Notes: a model not told the origin generated them from the sequence alone. A stretch of DNA of 64,000 bases from Apiosordaria backusii (GCA_030549205.1 JAUKTV010000021.1:282801-346800), one strand, 5' to 3'; shown: positions 30,356 through 43,272, counted from the first letter of the stretch. A program made the numbers and translations.

Positions 30356-32759
30356 CACTCTAACCCTTGAATTTTTGTTAGCGCGGAACATGCCCCACTT
30401 TTTCTGACCAATTAATTGAGTAGGATTCGGGTGTAAGTCAAGGGCCCTGCCTACAGCTTTCCCACTGCCCAGACCAATTTTCTACCAGGCTATTCCTTTT
30501 CCTCTCTCAATAACCCACCTTACAACCTACCTTGGCCTACCAATTCTACTACAAATTCTATACCTACTGGAGCCTCCTAAGGCCTCAACGCCAGCCAATT
30601 CTAGGATATAGGTGCCTAGGGCTATTTGAAAGCCTTAATTCTAAGCCAAATCAGCTAAAAATCAACACCTTTACTAAAATGCCCGATTTTTTCGTTTACT
30701 AGGGCGATTTTTTCAATTGGTCAGCTGCTTAGTAGTGGGGCCTAGCTTCTACTTACTTACTCTCAATTAGCCAGATTAGCTAGGTACTTAAATGCCATTA
30801 AAATGGCCGTTTTCCAACTTTATTAGCTCTTATAGGTAAATTGAACTTTTTCTTCTTTAATTCTAATTGGTCGTTTATTTCTTAGTTAGCTTTTACTATC
30901 TTAATATTACCGTTATTACCATACTTTGTAACTAGTCTTAGAAGCCTTTATTTATTAACCTCCTTAACTCTATACCGGTTAACGAATTAGACAATTTTGC
31001 ACTTAACAATAGCTTCATTTTTAAAGGCAACTTTCCTTCTAATATAGAAGATTTAGAAGAGCCAGTTGAAATTAATACCGACGGCAAGTTTAACCTAGAT
31101 TATAAGCCTACAGCCCTATAGCCTCTAACTCCCATTGCACTATCTAACTTAGCCCTAGCTACTAAGTTTAACTAATGGTATAGTCAATAGAAGTAAGGCC
31201 TTTAATATTAAGCTATTTAAAGCTATACGCTTATAACTGCTCCTACTAATAAGTTATCTTTTTTACTAATAATTTTATTAGCTAACTAAGATCGTCAGTT
31301 TTAACTATAGCTCCCGACATACCGATCTTACTACCGGCTAGTCCTTCCAATACCTTTAACGATACTTTCGACCCTTCTACTTTACCTATATAAAAGTGTA
31401 AAAATCGAATGGCCCTATATTAACTTAAGATCGCTATAGCCTTAACTGTATATAATAAACCTTCGGCCGTAATTAAGATTACAACTATACCTTCTACTAA
31501 ACCAACTATTACCTACCTAAACAGCCTTACCTTGCTTAAGCTTTCCTTTACTAGTACTTAGCCGCTTACTTATTTTAAAGCTTACAATACCTTATTAACT
31601 AAGCAAGTAGCGGTTAAAGCCCTATAGTAGTATGTTAATTGGTCCTTTTAACAAATTGCCAAGGCTTTATAGTTGACTATAAGGTAAGTATAGTATATAG
31701 CTATTATTAGGAATAATAAAGATAAACCTAAGCACTAGTAAGCCGGCCGGTAAGGTATAGTTTCTAATAACGTATGTAAAGCTATTCGGCTAACTGTTTA
31801 TATACTATATACTATTAAGTAGTTCCTACCTTTAGAAAAATTACATTAAGTAGTCTTTAGTTTACAAGCCTATAGTACTATAGCTATTAAGTTTTCTTTA
31901 TAGTCTTTAAAGGTTAACCGTATTTAATAGCCCTTAAGATAGCCATCAAGTATAAAGGCTAGGAAAGCCTATATAGAATTCGCTCTTTACTAGTTTAAAT
32001 TGGTCGAAGAAGACTAGGAAAATTGGATTTTTTTAGACAAGACTTAGGTTAATAGGCTAGGCTTGGGCTATAAATTTATTACTTTATTTCCAAATAAGGA
32101 TCCTAATAAGTTTATTAAGCTATATATAAGAGCTAACGGCTAGATGTTTTAAGGCTGCTTTGCCGGATATACTAAAGGCCCTAGTTTAGTTTAAGAAAAA
32201 GCCTGGGGTAAGATTAATTCTACTATTTATTAAGAATGAATTCTATTACTTATATAAGTATTTTAGCTAGAAAATCGGCAGTAAGTATTGCAGTAAGATA
32301 ATGCGCTTGCTTACGCTTTAAAATCAACCACAGCCTTTATTATATAGCAATTTCCAGACGCCCAGTTCGTTAAGTAGCCCCCCCACAGCCCTAACCTTAA
32401 TCCTATTGAATATATCTAGACCTAAATAAAGCGTTAAATTACGGCCAATTACCTAAACCAGCTTACCGGTAAGACCTTTAAGGCTGCTATTATAGCTGTA
32501 TAGGAGGCTGTATTTAAGGAATTCTTAATTAAGCTTATAAATTCGATGCTTAAGAGGATTTTGGCTTATTTGCGTGCATTTAGTAGTTATACTGGCTATT
32601 AAAAGTACTTAGTTTTGCAGTCTTTTTATATAGGAATTTAAGTATCTGTTTATTTTTTTAGCCTGTTGGTTTAACCTTGCAATGTTCGAGGGTGCCCTCC
32701 AGACCCCCTACAGCAGATCCACCATGTACCGCGCTAACAAAAATTCAAGGATTGGAGTG
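30356..32759 (+). mobile_element. Tc1/mariner-superfamily transposon, RIP-degraded
   Basis: Terminal inverted repeats of about 37 bp lie at 30356-30392 and 32723-32759 with three mismatches. Both begin CACTC, share the core CCTTGAATTTTTGTTAGCGC and end ACATG. TA dinucleotides at 30354-30355 and 32760-32761 are the target duplication, which is diagnostic for this superfamily. The 2.4 kb interior holds one transposase relic on the plus strand. The terminal ~250 bp at each side are less mutated than the centre. Confidence 0.92.
30990..32600 (+). pseudogene. DDE transposase of the mariner element, decayed
   Basis: A plus-strand frame with Trp/Gln-type stops reads an acidic N-terminal region, then a helix-turn-helix segment VKALQQYVNWSFQQIAKAL followed by LTIRQVQYIAI (about 31,615-31,700), then the catalytic core: WIFLDKTWVNRLGLG with the first Asp (about 32,025), DNALAYALKSTTAF with the second Asp (about 32,305), and WPPHSPNLNPIEYIW (about 32,375-32,425) carrying the Glu. 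Spacing between second Asp and Glu is about 34 residues, as in mariner/Tc1 DDE_3 enzymes, which cut and paste the element at TA. SPDLNPIE has become SPNLNPIE (G-to-A), and many TGG codons are TAG. Clearly inactive. Confidence 0.88.
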
Positions 32760-32761
32760 TA

Positions 32762-33669
32762 TTGCATCGTGGTCTGACGGCGTTGTGGAACCGGCCCGGT
32801 ATCTCTTAAACTGGGCAAAAGGCCAATTTTCGCTCTGCACTAATTAAATCGGCGCTCTACTAACAGTTTTTTAAAATCGACCTCAAAATCCCCTGTTAGT
32901 ACTTGTTCTGACCCTGGAACCTATCCTGGAAAACCATACAAAATGCCCTGTCTGTTTGGATCTTGGCTGTACTGACAGGTAACCGCACGAGCCACCAAAA
33001 ATTGGCCTTTTGCCCGGTTGAAGGGATGGACGACCGAGAAACAACCAGCCCGGCCGATCTCAGGGTACGGAAGATCGGGCCCACAACAAACTTCTTTCCG
33101 AGCCGGCTCCACCCAGGAACCCCAACTCGGGCTTTTCTGATGTGCTCCTCGGAAGTAGGCTTGATTGCGCTTTTGGCGGACAATACGATCTCATCTGTGT
33201 GCCTCAGTAACCTGGTGATACAAGACTTTGTGCTCGTGACCCAATATTGCGGCTCCCAGAGCGACTCGCAGCGCACAACCAATCAATAAGAAGCAGGGTT
33301 TCCCAACCATTCACCTTCCTTGGTCCTGTTCCAATCGGATAACCTAAAAACCACGACAGCTGTCTCCCCAACTTCTCTTTTCGTCATGGTAGTCTTTGGG
33401 CACAATGCGCAAACAAACCCGACTTCGCAGGCAGGGCCCGGGTGAAGGTGGCGGCCGGTGAAACACCACACGTTTGGAACGGCACCCAAACCGTCCGAGC
33501 TGGCCCACCAACTTCAGACCAAGTCAGGTCTCCTGATCGACAACCAGGATGGGGATCTTCAAAAACCGGGAACCTTCTTTTGTTCTCTTCTGGTTTTCAA
33601 TCTTTGAACTCTTAATATTGAGATTATCTGTCATTTCCCACCTATACACCAACGTCGTCAAAAGGCAGC
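32762..33669. other. Intergenic region upstream of the UstYa-like gene
   Basis: Normal composition. Frames of 60-128 codons on both strands (32896-33489) overlap one another and show no motif. The 3' end (33,560-33,665) is AT- and pyrimidine-rich and likely contains the promoter of the gene at 33670; no clear TATA box stands out. Confidence 0.45.
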
Positions 33670-34711
33670 ATGATGCAACCCCTTCCCTCACCCCGGTATT
33701 ACACCGACCTGCCCAACAACGACCACAACGATGACGAATTTGACGTTTCATCCCAAAACGCCCGCAGTGACAATTCTAGAACCGCGCTCATGAACGACGA
33801 CCACGAGGAAAAGTCATGGGCCATCGATCCGGAGGGGCGACGGCACCCTCACAATGACACGCCGTGCCAGTGCCAGCCAATACAACCGAGGGAAAAGAGG
33901 AGATGGGTGTGTAAGACTATTATGTCTATCAGGTCGCTTCTTGACACAGTCATGATTTTGGTTATTTTGGTTCTGGTGGCTGAGAGGCGATGGCCGGAGT
34001 ACTCATTTCTGCCGGGGAAACAAAACATTGAAGGGACAGAGGGTGAAATAGGGGGCGATATCACTGGATTTGCGCCACATTGTAAGCTTCCCCTTCCAGG
34101 CGACAAATCACTCAAATCATTGTATATTGACAAGGTGTGCAGTCTCGCAGCAAATAGCAACCTTCAAACCTGACCCTCTCTTCGTCCCAGACAACAGCTC
34201 CGAATTCTTCACTGCGGCTGTCAGAGAAAAGTGGCTGGGAATTGTCCCTCGTATGAGCCTCCAAACCCATCCGTTTTGTTTCCCTGTAATACTGACAACA
34301 ATGACAGGCGGGCTCGGCTACGTAACCATCAACAAAACCTCCTCCCACGGCCGAGAGCCATTCGACAACCTCCCCCACCCCTTGAAAGAGTACCCTCCCT
34401 CAACCTTCACCACCTCAGTCACCCATCAAATTCACTGCCTTCACACCATCGCCGGAGTAGTAGCAGCGTACGAGTCCAACAGGCTCGACATGCTACCAGA
34501 GGAAGGAGCATGGCATCTGAATCACTGTTTTGATTACTTGAGACAGAGCATCATGTGCTGTGGGGACGTTGCGCTCGAGGGGCAGCATACGACCTTCCCG
34601 GAGGACTTTACGGGGAGTGATGGGTGGGATGCGAAGCATGTTTGTCGGGATTATGGGGAGGTGTTGGAGTACTTGGAGGCGAACAGGGCTGATGATCAGG
34701 TCTGGATTTGA
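33670..34711 (+). CDS. DUF3328/UstYa-like protein (three exons)
   Basis: Predicted exons 33670-34081, 34143-34250 and 34308-34711 give 307 residues. The 61 and 57 bp introns (GTAAGC...GTGCAG, GTATGA...GACAG) restore the family's ...SQQI.F.PDP..VPDNSSEFF and VPRGLGYV blocks across the junctions. Order: Asp/Asn-rich cytosolic N-terminus with a CQCQP motif, one transmembrane helix (LLDTVMILVILVLVAE, about residues 92-107), then the catalytic region with the two hallmark motifs, HQIHCLHTI and HLNHCFDYLRQSIMC (HxxHC), and the end DAKHVCRDYGEV. UstYa-family proteins are membrane-anchored oxidases that modify or cyclise peptides in fungal RiPP pathways such as ustiloxin and cyclochlorotine. Both HxxHC motifs are intact and there is no stop, so it may be active. 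No precursor peptide or other cluster gene is visible in the window. The substrate cannot be inferred. Confidence 0.9.
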
Positions 34712-35559
34712 CCAAGAGTTGTGAAAGTGTGCTCAGATGCCCTAGCGAGGGCGGAAAGCATTCGTGGAGTCAAGATGGCAGAGACCTGGTTCTCAGGCGT
34801 TCTGAGGAAATGGGATGGGTTGACTTTTGAATATTGGCGTTTGGATAGCGACGGGATTGGCCAACGGTCTTGCTTGAATTAATCACGGATGCATGAGGTC
34901 TATTTCAAAGTCTATCGTGCGTGCGGATTTTGAACTGTCGGCGCGTAGAAATGAGTCAACTGAAGATTTCCTTATGCTAAACAGATCGTGCTCGCAGTTA
35001 TGGCTGATGTCGGTTCTCCAAGTTCAAGCTCACCGTCCATGATTCCATGGACGTATGCCTCACCGAGCAATATCCATCTGTCCTCGGGGTTGGGGACGGA
35101 AGTTGGAACAGCTTGCTTTTTGATGTTATACTAGACGAATCTCGTCCCTCTGCCTTGCAGGTGGGTACGTGATTCCTCGCTGCTTTTGTAGAGTCTAGCA
35201 CCGGGGCTATATAGCCCTGGCACTGGCGCTAAGCACCCTATATAGACACTAGCCTACTATACCTAAGTGCTTTGTAAATAACTTCAATTGCAACCGAAAA
35301 GGCTTAAAACAGTTACCTAAAGGGTTTAAAAACAAGTCCTTATAACTATAATATAGCCCTTATTAAGCTATCCATTATTACCTTCTTTATTTTTTAACTT
35401 ATAAATTTTTATTAATATAGCATCTTCTTATATTAAATGCCTGCTAGTATCTTCTAACTATTTATTATCTAATATTTACTTCTTATACTTACTTAAAGAA
35501 CTTAATTTTTATACTATCTTAGTTTTTATTTACTTAAAAATAAAATTATAACTATAGAC
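34712..35559. other. Downstream region and border of the RIPed block
   Basis: Up to about 35,200 the composition is normal and non-coding. Around 35,197-35,220 there is a near-palindrome (CCGGGGCTATATAGCCCTGG), and immediately after it the sequence becomes strongly TpA-rich. This is a plausible left edge of the mobile element whose recombinase relic starts at about 35,560. No direct repeat or defined terminus was identified. Confidence 0.4.
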
Positions 35560-38500
35560 ATTGGCAGTAAACTTCGTACTGAAAAAGCCTATAGAAGGAA
35601 AGGAACCGATTTAAAGGCAGTAATCGAGGCTACTTTAAAAAAAGGGCTTTTAAATCGATCTACTATCGACTCTTATATTGTCTATAAGCTTTTAAAGAAA
35701 AAAAGTAAAAAAGCCTATAATAAAGATTTTAACTTATAAAATATATAAATTAATATCTATCTTAAAAAGTTTTTAAGAATACAATACTAAATTACCTATA
35801 TAGTTATTTAAGAAAATATTTAAACTTAAATTTAAAAGATATATAAACTATAAAGTATTTTATTAAAATAATTTAGTTTAAAATAAACGGCTGTCTTAAT
35901 AAAGAGACTAAGATAACTATGCCTTATAGTGTATATATTATAGTACGTCGATTTTATAATACTTAAGAACGGGAAAACCATTAAGTCATTCCTTATAAAG
36001 TTAAGTATTCTATAGTACTAGTAAGCTTACTATATACTACATTATTACCAAATATCTTACAACTTTATAATTAATTTTATAAAGTTTATTTAAAGGCCAC
36101 TAATATATAAAATTAATATAAAAGACATTAAATAGAAAATAACGTTCCTTACTATTAAAAACTACGTCTATATATAGAAATATTTATAGTTCTATAATTA
36201 CTATAACTATATATATAATAAATACTAAATAAATAATTCTAACCTACTAAATACTTATTACTTTACTTTAATTAAATTATAAAAAGTCTGCTAATTAAAG
36301 TATTAAATAAGAATTAAAAAACTAAATATAAAAGAAAGTTGCTACCACTAACTATATTTATAAGATATTAAGTTTATAGTAGTATAGAAAGATAGAAAAC
36401 CGAAGTTTAAAATAGGTTTTAAAAAGGAGTATTATAAAGAAATGGAAGATAAACAGTCAGTTATATAGCTTCTTGGTTTTTATATAATATTAATTACTTT
36501 TTAAACTAGAATATCCTATAGTAAAGATAATAAAAGGGCCCGACAGCCTTACCGCCGCCCCTTTATATTTAATTAATTTTATATTAGCTAGCTAATATAC
36601 TCTTTTCTAACGTATTTAAAAACTACTATACTTTTGAAAACGTCCTTAAGCTTAAACTACCTAAAAATAAAGATTTCTAAGTTATAAATTAAATAAAAGA
36701 TATAAAGGACAGACTATACTTTTTAATATAGTCCTTAAAGGAACTATAGAATAAAAGTAAGAACCTAATAGTATCGGGTAATTAAACCTTTAATTAGGTA
36801 ATATATATAGTTTTTATTAATAGTATAGACCTCTACCCTCTATATTATAAGATCCTTATTAATGCTTATAGTAGGTAGTTAACTATAGTTAATAAGTTCA
36901 TTATTAATTAAGTTATTAAATAGTAATAAAGTAATAAGGTAAGTATTGAAATTTACTAAATAAAGAAACTTAAAAGTCCTTTACGGCTATTATTTAAATA
37001 ATATAACGACTATCGATAATGTAGTAATTTATTTTAAAATGAAGTTTAAAAAAGACCTTATTACTAACTTCCGTTTAGTAATAATAAAGAAGAGTATATA
37101 GTTGCCTTAAACTTTCTTCTTTAAAGGTAAGGTAGAATTGGAAAATTAAAAAGAGTATATATATTTAATAAATAAGCTTAAGCTATTTAAAGTATAAATA
37201 GATTTTACCTTAAAGAAAGAAACAGCCAGTTAACTTAAGGTCGTATATAGTTAGCTATATAAAAAGCGCTATAAGTTAGAATAAGATGCTTTAAGAAAGT
37301 ATTAAAAAAGAACATGTCCGAATATCTAACTAAGTTAAAAGAGTGTAAGTAGTATAATTAGCATAAGGATCATTTTAACTGTATATATTATATAAAACTT
37401 AAGTTAAACTGTTTTATTTATATTTTATTATTTAAAGTTCCTATATAAAGCTTTAAAGGGCTTTTAGCTTTTTAAAACCTTATTACTTTCTATAAAAGCA
37501 ACTACTATATAGTATATTAATAAATACTATAACCTATTAATAGTCATTACCTAGTCCCTTTATACTGTTAGAAGATAGAAAAGTAAAAGAAACCCCCTAT
37601 TATACCTTTAACTATTATTGTTCTACCGCTTACCTACTTTTTTTATATTAGGATCTATATAAAGAAATAATAAAAGTATATATTTCGCTATTTTAAATAG
37701 TGCTATAAAATAAGACTCGGCTTTATTTAATTTTATTTTTATTATTATATTTAAATAACTTCGAAGGCTAGCTAGATAGCCTACTGTTAAGACTATCTTA
37801 ATAATTAAAAGGTACTTTTCTACTGTAATTTAATTACCTACTGTACTATACTTACTTATACTAGATATTGTCTTTACTACCTTAGTAATAAAAGTCTTAC
37901 CTTAAAAAGCAAATATATTAATTTATAAATTAAACTAATTAACTCTAGTATATTTATAAATATATTTAAAATTATATTATAACTTAATATAATATAAATT
38001 TAATACTATATTTATATAATCAATACTCTATTATATACCGCTTAAAGTCAAACTTACGGTACTATTTTAAAGATGTCTATAGCATTCCTAAGCTTACAGT
38101 AAAGAAAAGGTTTAAAGACTGTTTAAAAGAGACTTTTAATATAATAGTAAATACATTTCCTATCCTTAAAAAACGTCGGCTATTTATATAGTAAGTAGAC
38201 TATATATCTCCTTATTATCCTTATAATTCTCTAAAATTTGTAAATATCTTATTAATAGCTTTTTCTATAATTTCAATTAATATAATAGACCCGGCGTAAA
38301 TATTAAATAACTCTTCCTTATTGATAATAAGTAAATACTAAAGTATTTAAGATAAAGCTATATCCTATCCTTTTAAGTTAAGTATGATAAATTTAAAAAA
38401 AGCTATAAATTCTTTAAACAAAAGCATACCTTTATCCTTAGTATTTAATACTTAGATAATATCGCGAGAAAATTTGTCCCTTATATTAATAATACCTTCA

Positions 38501-39370
38501 ATTTCTAGTTAAGTCGATATTACAGTATATAATAGTATTAGTCTTCTTAATAAATAGTAGCTGGATTATATTACTATAAGTAAAAAATAAGTATAGGAAT
38601 ATATATATATATCGCCCTTTAAGTCTATATTTATAGCTTATTAAAATAAGCAAATATCTAAACTATAGTTTTCTAAGCTACTTTCCCTTAACAATCTTAG
38701 TATAAAGGAACTATAGTAAAGTAGCGCTCTATTTACTAAAGATATTACTATATATAAAGTTAGAAAGCTTTTACTTATAGTATATATAAAAGAAAGTAAG
38801 TCTATTTCTTTAGCTTTTTTCTATATTAATACCGACTTCTTTAACCTAACTTTTTAAGATAATAACCTTACTTTAGAATTTACAGAAGATATAGCTAACT
38901 TTTCCTTTAAGAGCTTTAGATTGTACTAAAGTATATTAATTGCAGTTTTTAAGCTGGAAGTTTTAATAATAGAGTCGCTATCTAAAAGTCTATAAATAAC
39001 AGACTAACCGAATCCTACCAAATAAAAGTACTATAGTACTGTCTGTTTATTTAATTAATAAAGAGGTTAGTTTTTTGTAAGTTAGTATAATAGAAGTTAT
39101 AGTTAAAAGCTTTAAGAAAATATCCTAAATAATAAGTTTATTAATAATTTAAAACTGAAATATAAAGGCTTTAGACCTAAAGTAAAGGTTATATATACCT
39201 ATTAGGTAAAATGTAGGAAGGTAGACTATTAGGTATATTTTGTAGGACGTTCTAAAGATAAAGATAAATAAATAGGAGAGAAAAATATAAGTAATAAGTT
39301 AATCGAGAAGTATAAATTAAATAAGAAGGTAAAATAGGGAAAGAGAAGGAGTTAAAGATTTAAGGAAAAT
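35560..39370 (+). pseudogene. DUF3435/FluG tyrosine recombinase-chromodomain relic (copy 2)
   Basis: This is the same gene as the relic at 165-3760 but far more heavily RIPed. Corresponding segments can be paired: KKGLLNRSTIDSYIVYKLLK (about 35,640) with NGLLNRLKIDLYAVCRPLK; IIVRRFYNTQERENHQ (about 35,940) with IIRRFYNQWKRENYTT; LANILFSNVFKNYYTFENVL and LPKNKDF (about 36,600); the box II region IDLYPLYYKILINAYS (about 36,820), where family members have H-x-x-R; the C-terminal LLAFQNLITFYKSNYY (about 37,470); a zinc-finger-like segment (about 37,640-37,740); and at the end the same double chromodomain, WFFVSWYNRSYSWKLWENI (about 39,080-39,135) then CRKVDYWVYFVGRSKDKDKW. Nearly every expected Trp and Gln is a stop. 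Starship captains of this family excise and integrate the element by tyrosine recombination; this copy is dead. Confidence 0.72.
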
Positions 39371-40589
39371 CGCTTTATAATTTTTTTATTTATTTTTATT
39401 TTTAAAATACTTAACTACTAATATAATGATAATTAAAGGAAAGGAAATAAAATTCTAGATTTATTAAAAAGAAAGAATAAAACGAATATATTTTAAAGTA
39501 TTATAGTGTTTATAAAATATTTATTAGTTAAATTTATAAGATATTTGTATTGTATTTAGGAATTAATTAGGATATTTAAATAATAAAATAATATCCTTTA
39601 CTAATTAAATTTAGGTAATAACTAATTAACTATACTTAGGTTTTAACTTTTTTCTAATATATTCTATCCCTATTAATCCCTTACTACTAAGGCTATTATA
39701 ATTATATTAAGATTATAATAATTAAGGTAAGAGCTGAAAATAAGTCCCTATAAACTTGTTAAGTCCTTTTTTTTTTTTAGCCGCCATTTATTTTAGGACT
39801 ACTCTTTAGTAGTTCTAACCTTTTACATTAATCTTACTATAAAGGGCACCTTTTATTGCAATTAACAAATATAATAATAAAGTAGACTAAGTCTATAGCA
39901 TAATTAATATTTTAATATTTAAAGAAGACTGTAGGCTATAAAGTACGGCCGTTGAAATTAATTTTCAGAGTTTATAGATAATTATTTACTATTAATATTG
40001 CTAATCGATTTTATAAATAAATATAGAATAGTATTATTATAACATTATAGGCTTTAAATATTAATTATTGTACTTGCAGTTTAGCCAGTAAGTTTATTTA
40101 AGCTTTTTCTTTTAATAAAAGTTAGGTTAGAACTAGCAAATGCGAAGTTTCCGCTGTATTCGTAGTCCTGTTATAGTATTATTTAAGTTTTTTTCAGGCG
40201 ATTAAAAAATTATATAGGTAGTAAATATTCTAATATAGTATTATACTGGAAGTAACTTTGCCAGTATAGTTATAGCTTTATTATAAGATCGTATAGGTTT
40301 TTGTAAGACTGTTAAAAAGGTATAGAAGTTATAGTTATTTTACTGTAGTTATAGACTAGCTGTAAGTTATTTAAAGTATAAATAGATCTGTTATAAATTT
40401 ACTTAGGTTTTCTTTATACTATTACAATTTTATATTAATAATTTAAATATAAATAGTAAAAGTAAGAATATAAAAAGATGCCTATATATTATTTATAAAA
40501 ATAGGTATTAAAAATAAATGCCTTTAAAGTATAGTATAAATTAAAAACTAGCTTTCCTAGCTTATTAAACTATCCCTATATAAGATTAG
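39371..40589. other. AT-rich spacer between recombinase and DUF3723 relics
   Basis: Extremely TpA-rich; no frame could be followed with confidence on either strand. One short patch at about 40,100-40,200 retains normal words (for example GTTTCCGCTGTATTCGTAGTCCTG). Confidence 0.35.
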
Positions 40590-41924
40590 GAAAGATGTAA
40601 TGATTAAAGTACCTAAAAAGGTAGTAGAGATCAACGATAGAAAGAAATATTAAGTATTAAGGTACTGCGAATGTTAATATTAGTATTTTTAAATTTTTAA
40701 ATAAAAAGAATAAAGAAAATATCGAAATACTAGTTAAGTTATTTAAAGACGATTTCCGAAGCTTTAATCCTTAATATTATATTCCTGCTAAAATTAATAG
40801 GTAGGATCTTAATATTGCCTTAGTAATATTAGGGCTTACTATTTAAAATCTAACGGTAATACTAGACTTATAATATAGCTATTTAGAGTTAAAGTTCTCT
40901 ACTAGCTTTTGTTTAAATTATTGTTAGGGCATTTATTAAGTTAAAGCAGCAATAAGGATCTTACTGTTAGAAGTTAAGAGCTAGGCAATTAATTTATAAA
41001 ATTTAAATAAATTAATAATTACTTAGTATAATTAGGGAGTAATAAAATTAACTTAATATTAAATATTAACTTAGAATTAAATGCAAAGTTAAGTAAGGAG
41101 TATTCGGCTAAAAAGATCCTTAATAATAGTGTTGTATATTATAAAGTATATAAATACTGAAGCTATTAAAGTACTGTAGATCTTTTTTTAGAATGCTAGT
41201 AGTGGGCTTTTTTGCAATATTACTTTAAAGTTAAGAAAAGTAACTTTAAGAAAATAGTTAGGGACTTAGTTTATAAAGTAGCTTTTAACGTTTAATTCGA
41301 TATTTTAGTGTTTAGTAATAGTATAGAATTTAGAAAGATTTATAAAATAGTTACTTTATAGGGTTATAAGGTAAGTTATATTACTATATTTTAAAATTAA
41401 GTATTTTAATGAAGTTAATTATATTTAAATTACTTTAATTGAATTTTAAAAGCTTAGAAAGAAAATATATATAAAGGAAATAAAGAGATAATATAGAAAA
41501 TCGATTGATTAATAGTAAAGGCTATAGAAAATATTGCCCCGGGAGTTTATAAGAAAAATAGAAAGTACTTATATAGAAAGGTTTAAAGTAGAGAAATTTT
41601 TGGAGCCTTTAGAGAATAAGAACGATAATACCTATAGAAAAATATGCTTTTAGCTAGTACTAATTATTTAATACTTTTGTTTTATACTTTCTTTAAGGAC
41701 CTTAATTATATAAAGGGCCTTTTAGAAAGTTTAAAAAGACTAATATTGCTTTTTTAAAGAAATACAATCTTATTTGTCTTTTAATAAGCTTATAAAGGTA
41801 AGAATTAAAAATCTGATTAATGTATTTTTTAAGAATCTGACTTTATAATTATATATATTCTGGGAACGGAGGCTAATAGAGTAGAACTGGAAGTCTGATA
41901 GGTATAGATAGTTGCTATATATAA
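40590..41924 (+). pseudogene. DUF3723-like gene relic, 5' part
   Basis: A plus-strand frame with Gln/Trp-type stops reads FLNKKNKENIEILVKLFK then DDFRSFNPQYYIPAKINR (about 40,690-40,800), LNIALVILGLTIQNLT, and CLNYCQGIYQVKAAIRILLL (about 40,910-40,980). These line up with the DUF3723 pattern 'KN..NI..L..LFK...CR....EH.IPA.I....L..AL', followed by 'L.C..G.HRI.AA...L'. Further on are RVIRQVILLYFKIKYFN and FWERRLIEQNWKSDRYR up to the insertion point of the copia element at 41,924. DUF3723 proteins are recurrent cargo of Starship elements; their biochemical role is unknown. Translating across the removed insertion (41,924 to 56,890) keeps the frame open in the same Gln/Trp sense. Frame changes inside cannot be excluded. 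Confidence 0.6.
41920..41924. other. Target site duplication TATAA (left) of copia B
   Basis: TATAA immediately left of the copia B element; the same five bases stand at 56885-56889 immediately right of it. Five bases is the normal duplication length for copia integrases. Confidence 0.85.
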
Positions 41925-42758
41925 TATTCGAATAGGTATAGCCAATTACAGGCCTAAGGGCCCTGTAATTAGTGCTCACATACTAGCTCACAGTACAGCG
42001 GAAGTCTTATGCATAATACCTATAGCTCAGTACTGGGGTACTAGAATACAGCACTTTGCAGATGCTATAGGATAGAAATATAGTAGGTAAACAATTGTAT
42101 TATAATACTAGCCTTCTATAAATCTACTATAATAATCTCTATAGTAGGGTTTATACTCGACCTCTACCATATACCTACCGATTAACATACAGTACCTTGT
42201 ATACCCTAACAGGCAAATAGACCAAAGTATAGCTTAGTTAACCCTAAGGTTTACCAAGCCCTATAAACCACTTACTAAGCCCTCTATAGCTCTAGACCTA
42301 CAGGGCCTACAGGCCTATAATTTAATATAGTAATAATATACCTACTTAACTATAAGTCTACCAATTTTAAGCCAATTTAGCTAATCCAGTAGTTAACTAC
42401 AGGTCTTCTAAATAACTAAATTAGCATAGTTTACAGCTCTCTAAAAATCGACTTATAACTATATAAAAAGGCTGTAAAATCTAACACCCTTAACCTAAAG
42501 TATAAATTATCGTAAGGTTAAGGTTAAGCTATTTATACTCCCTATAATAGTAGGCCTTAATAGCCTAAATATAAAATTATAAACAGTTTAGCCTACTAAT
42601 TAATAAAATATAGGCCTTTAAATAGCCTTATAGTAAAGTAAAGTACTAAGTAAATACTAGATAATTAACAGATAGGCTTTCCAACTTAAACTTCTACTAT
42701 ATAATATAATAACAGTTACCTACTATAAACTTAAGCCTTATAAGGACCTAATTTAATA
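41925..42758 (-). repeat. 3' LTR of copia B
   Basis: 834 bp, same length and base-for-base alignable with 56051-56884 and (inverted) 60645-61478. The first ~550 bases on the plus strand keep many CpA/TpG, whereas the remainder is strongly RIPed. Confidence 0.92.
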
Positions 42759-43267
42759 TCCTTTCTTTACTTATAATAAGTAATAAGCTTAAATTTAAAT
42801 TTAAAGCCTACTATAGTAAGCTAAACCTAATAAACTAACTAGCTAATTAAAAAACTAAAATATAAAGTATATAAAGTATTAAGGCCTATATATTTAAACG
42901 TTAAGTAATTATTTTTATAAACTAAATTATAAAGGAAAATTAAATATAAAAAAGGTAGTTTTCTAATCTATTTCTCTATTAACTTTTCTTCTATAGGCCT
43001 ATTCCTTAAGCTTAAAAGACCAATAAAGGTTTTAAATTTTTAACTAGCCAATAGTTTAATTAACTTATTAGCCAGTATTTATTTAATATTTAAGTAATTA
43101 ATAGTAACCTATAATGCCTTAACTTACTTTTTAATCTAATAGTATTTTAATAATATATACTTAATACAGTTATAAAAGGCTAAGTTATAGGTAGTAATTA
43201 TAAAGCTAATATTGTCATTATATAATAAAGTAAAGCTTCCTAAAGTATTCTTTAACTTTTTATAAAC

Positions 43268-43272
43268 CCTTC
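43268..43272. other. Target site duplication CCTTC (left) of copia A
   Basis: CCTTC lies directly left of the LTR; CCTTC recurs at 49662-49666 directly right of the second LTR, proving an insertion of copia A into copia B. Confidence 0.9.

Noticed and set aside
41770..41979. Minus-strand 69-codon ORF
   Set aside because: It is the shadow of the plus-strand DUF3723-like frame and crosses the copia B border.
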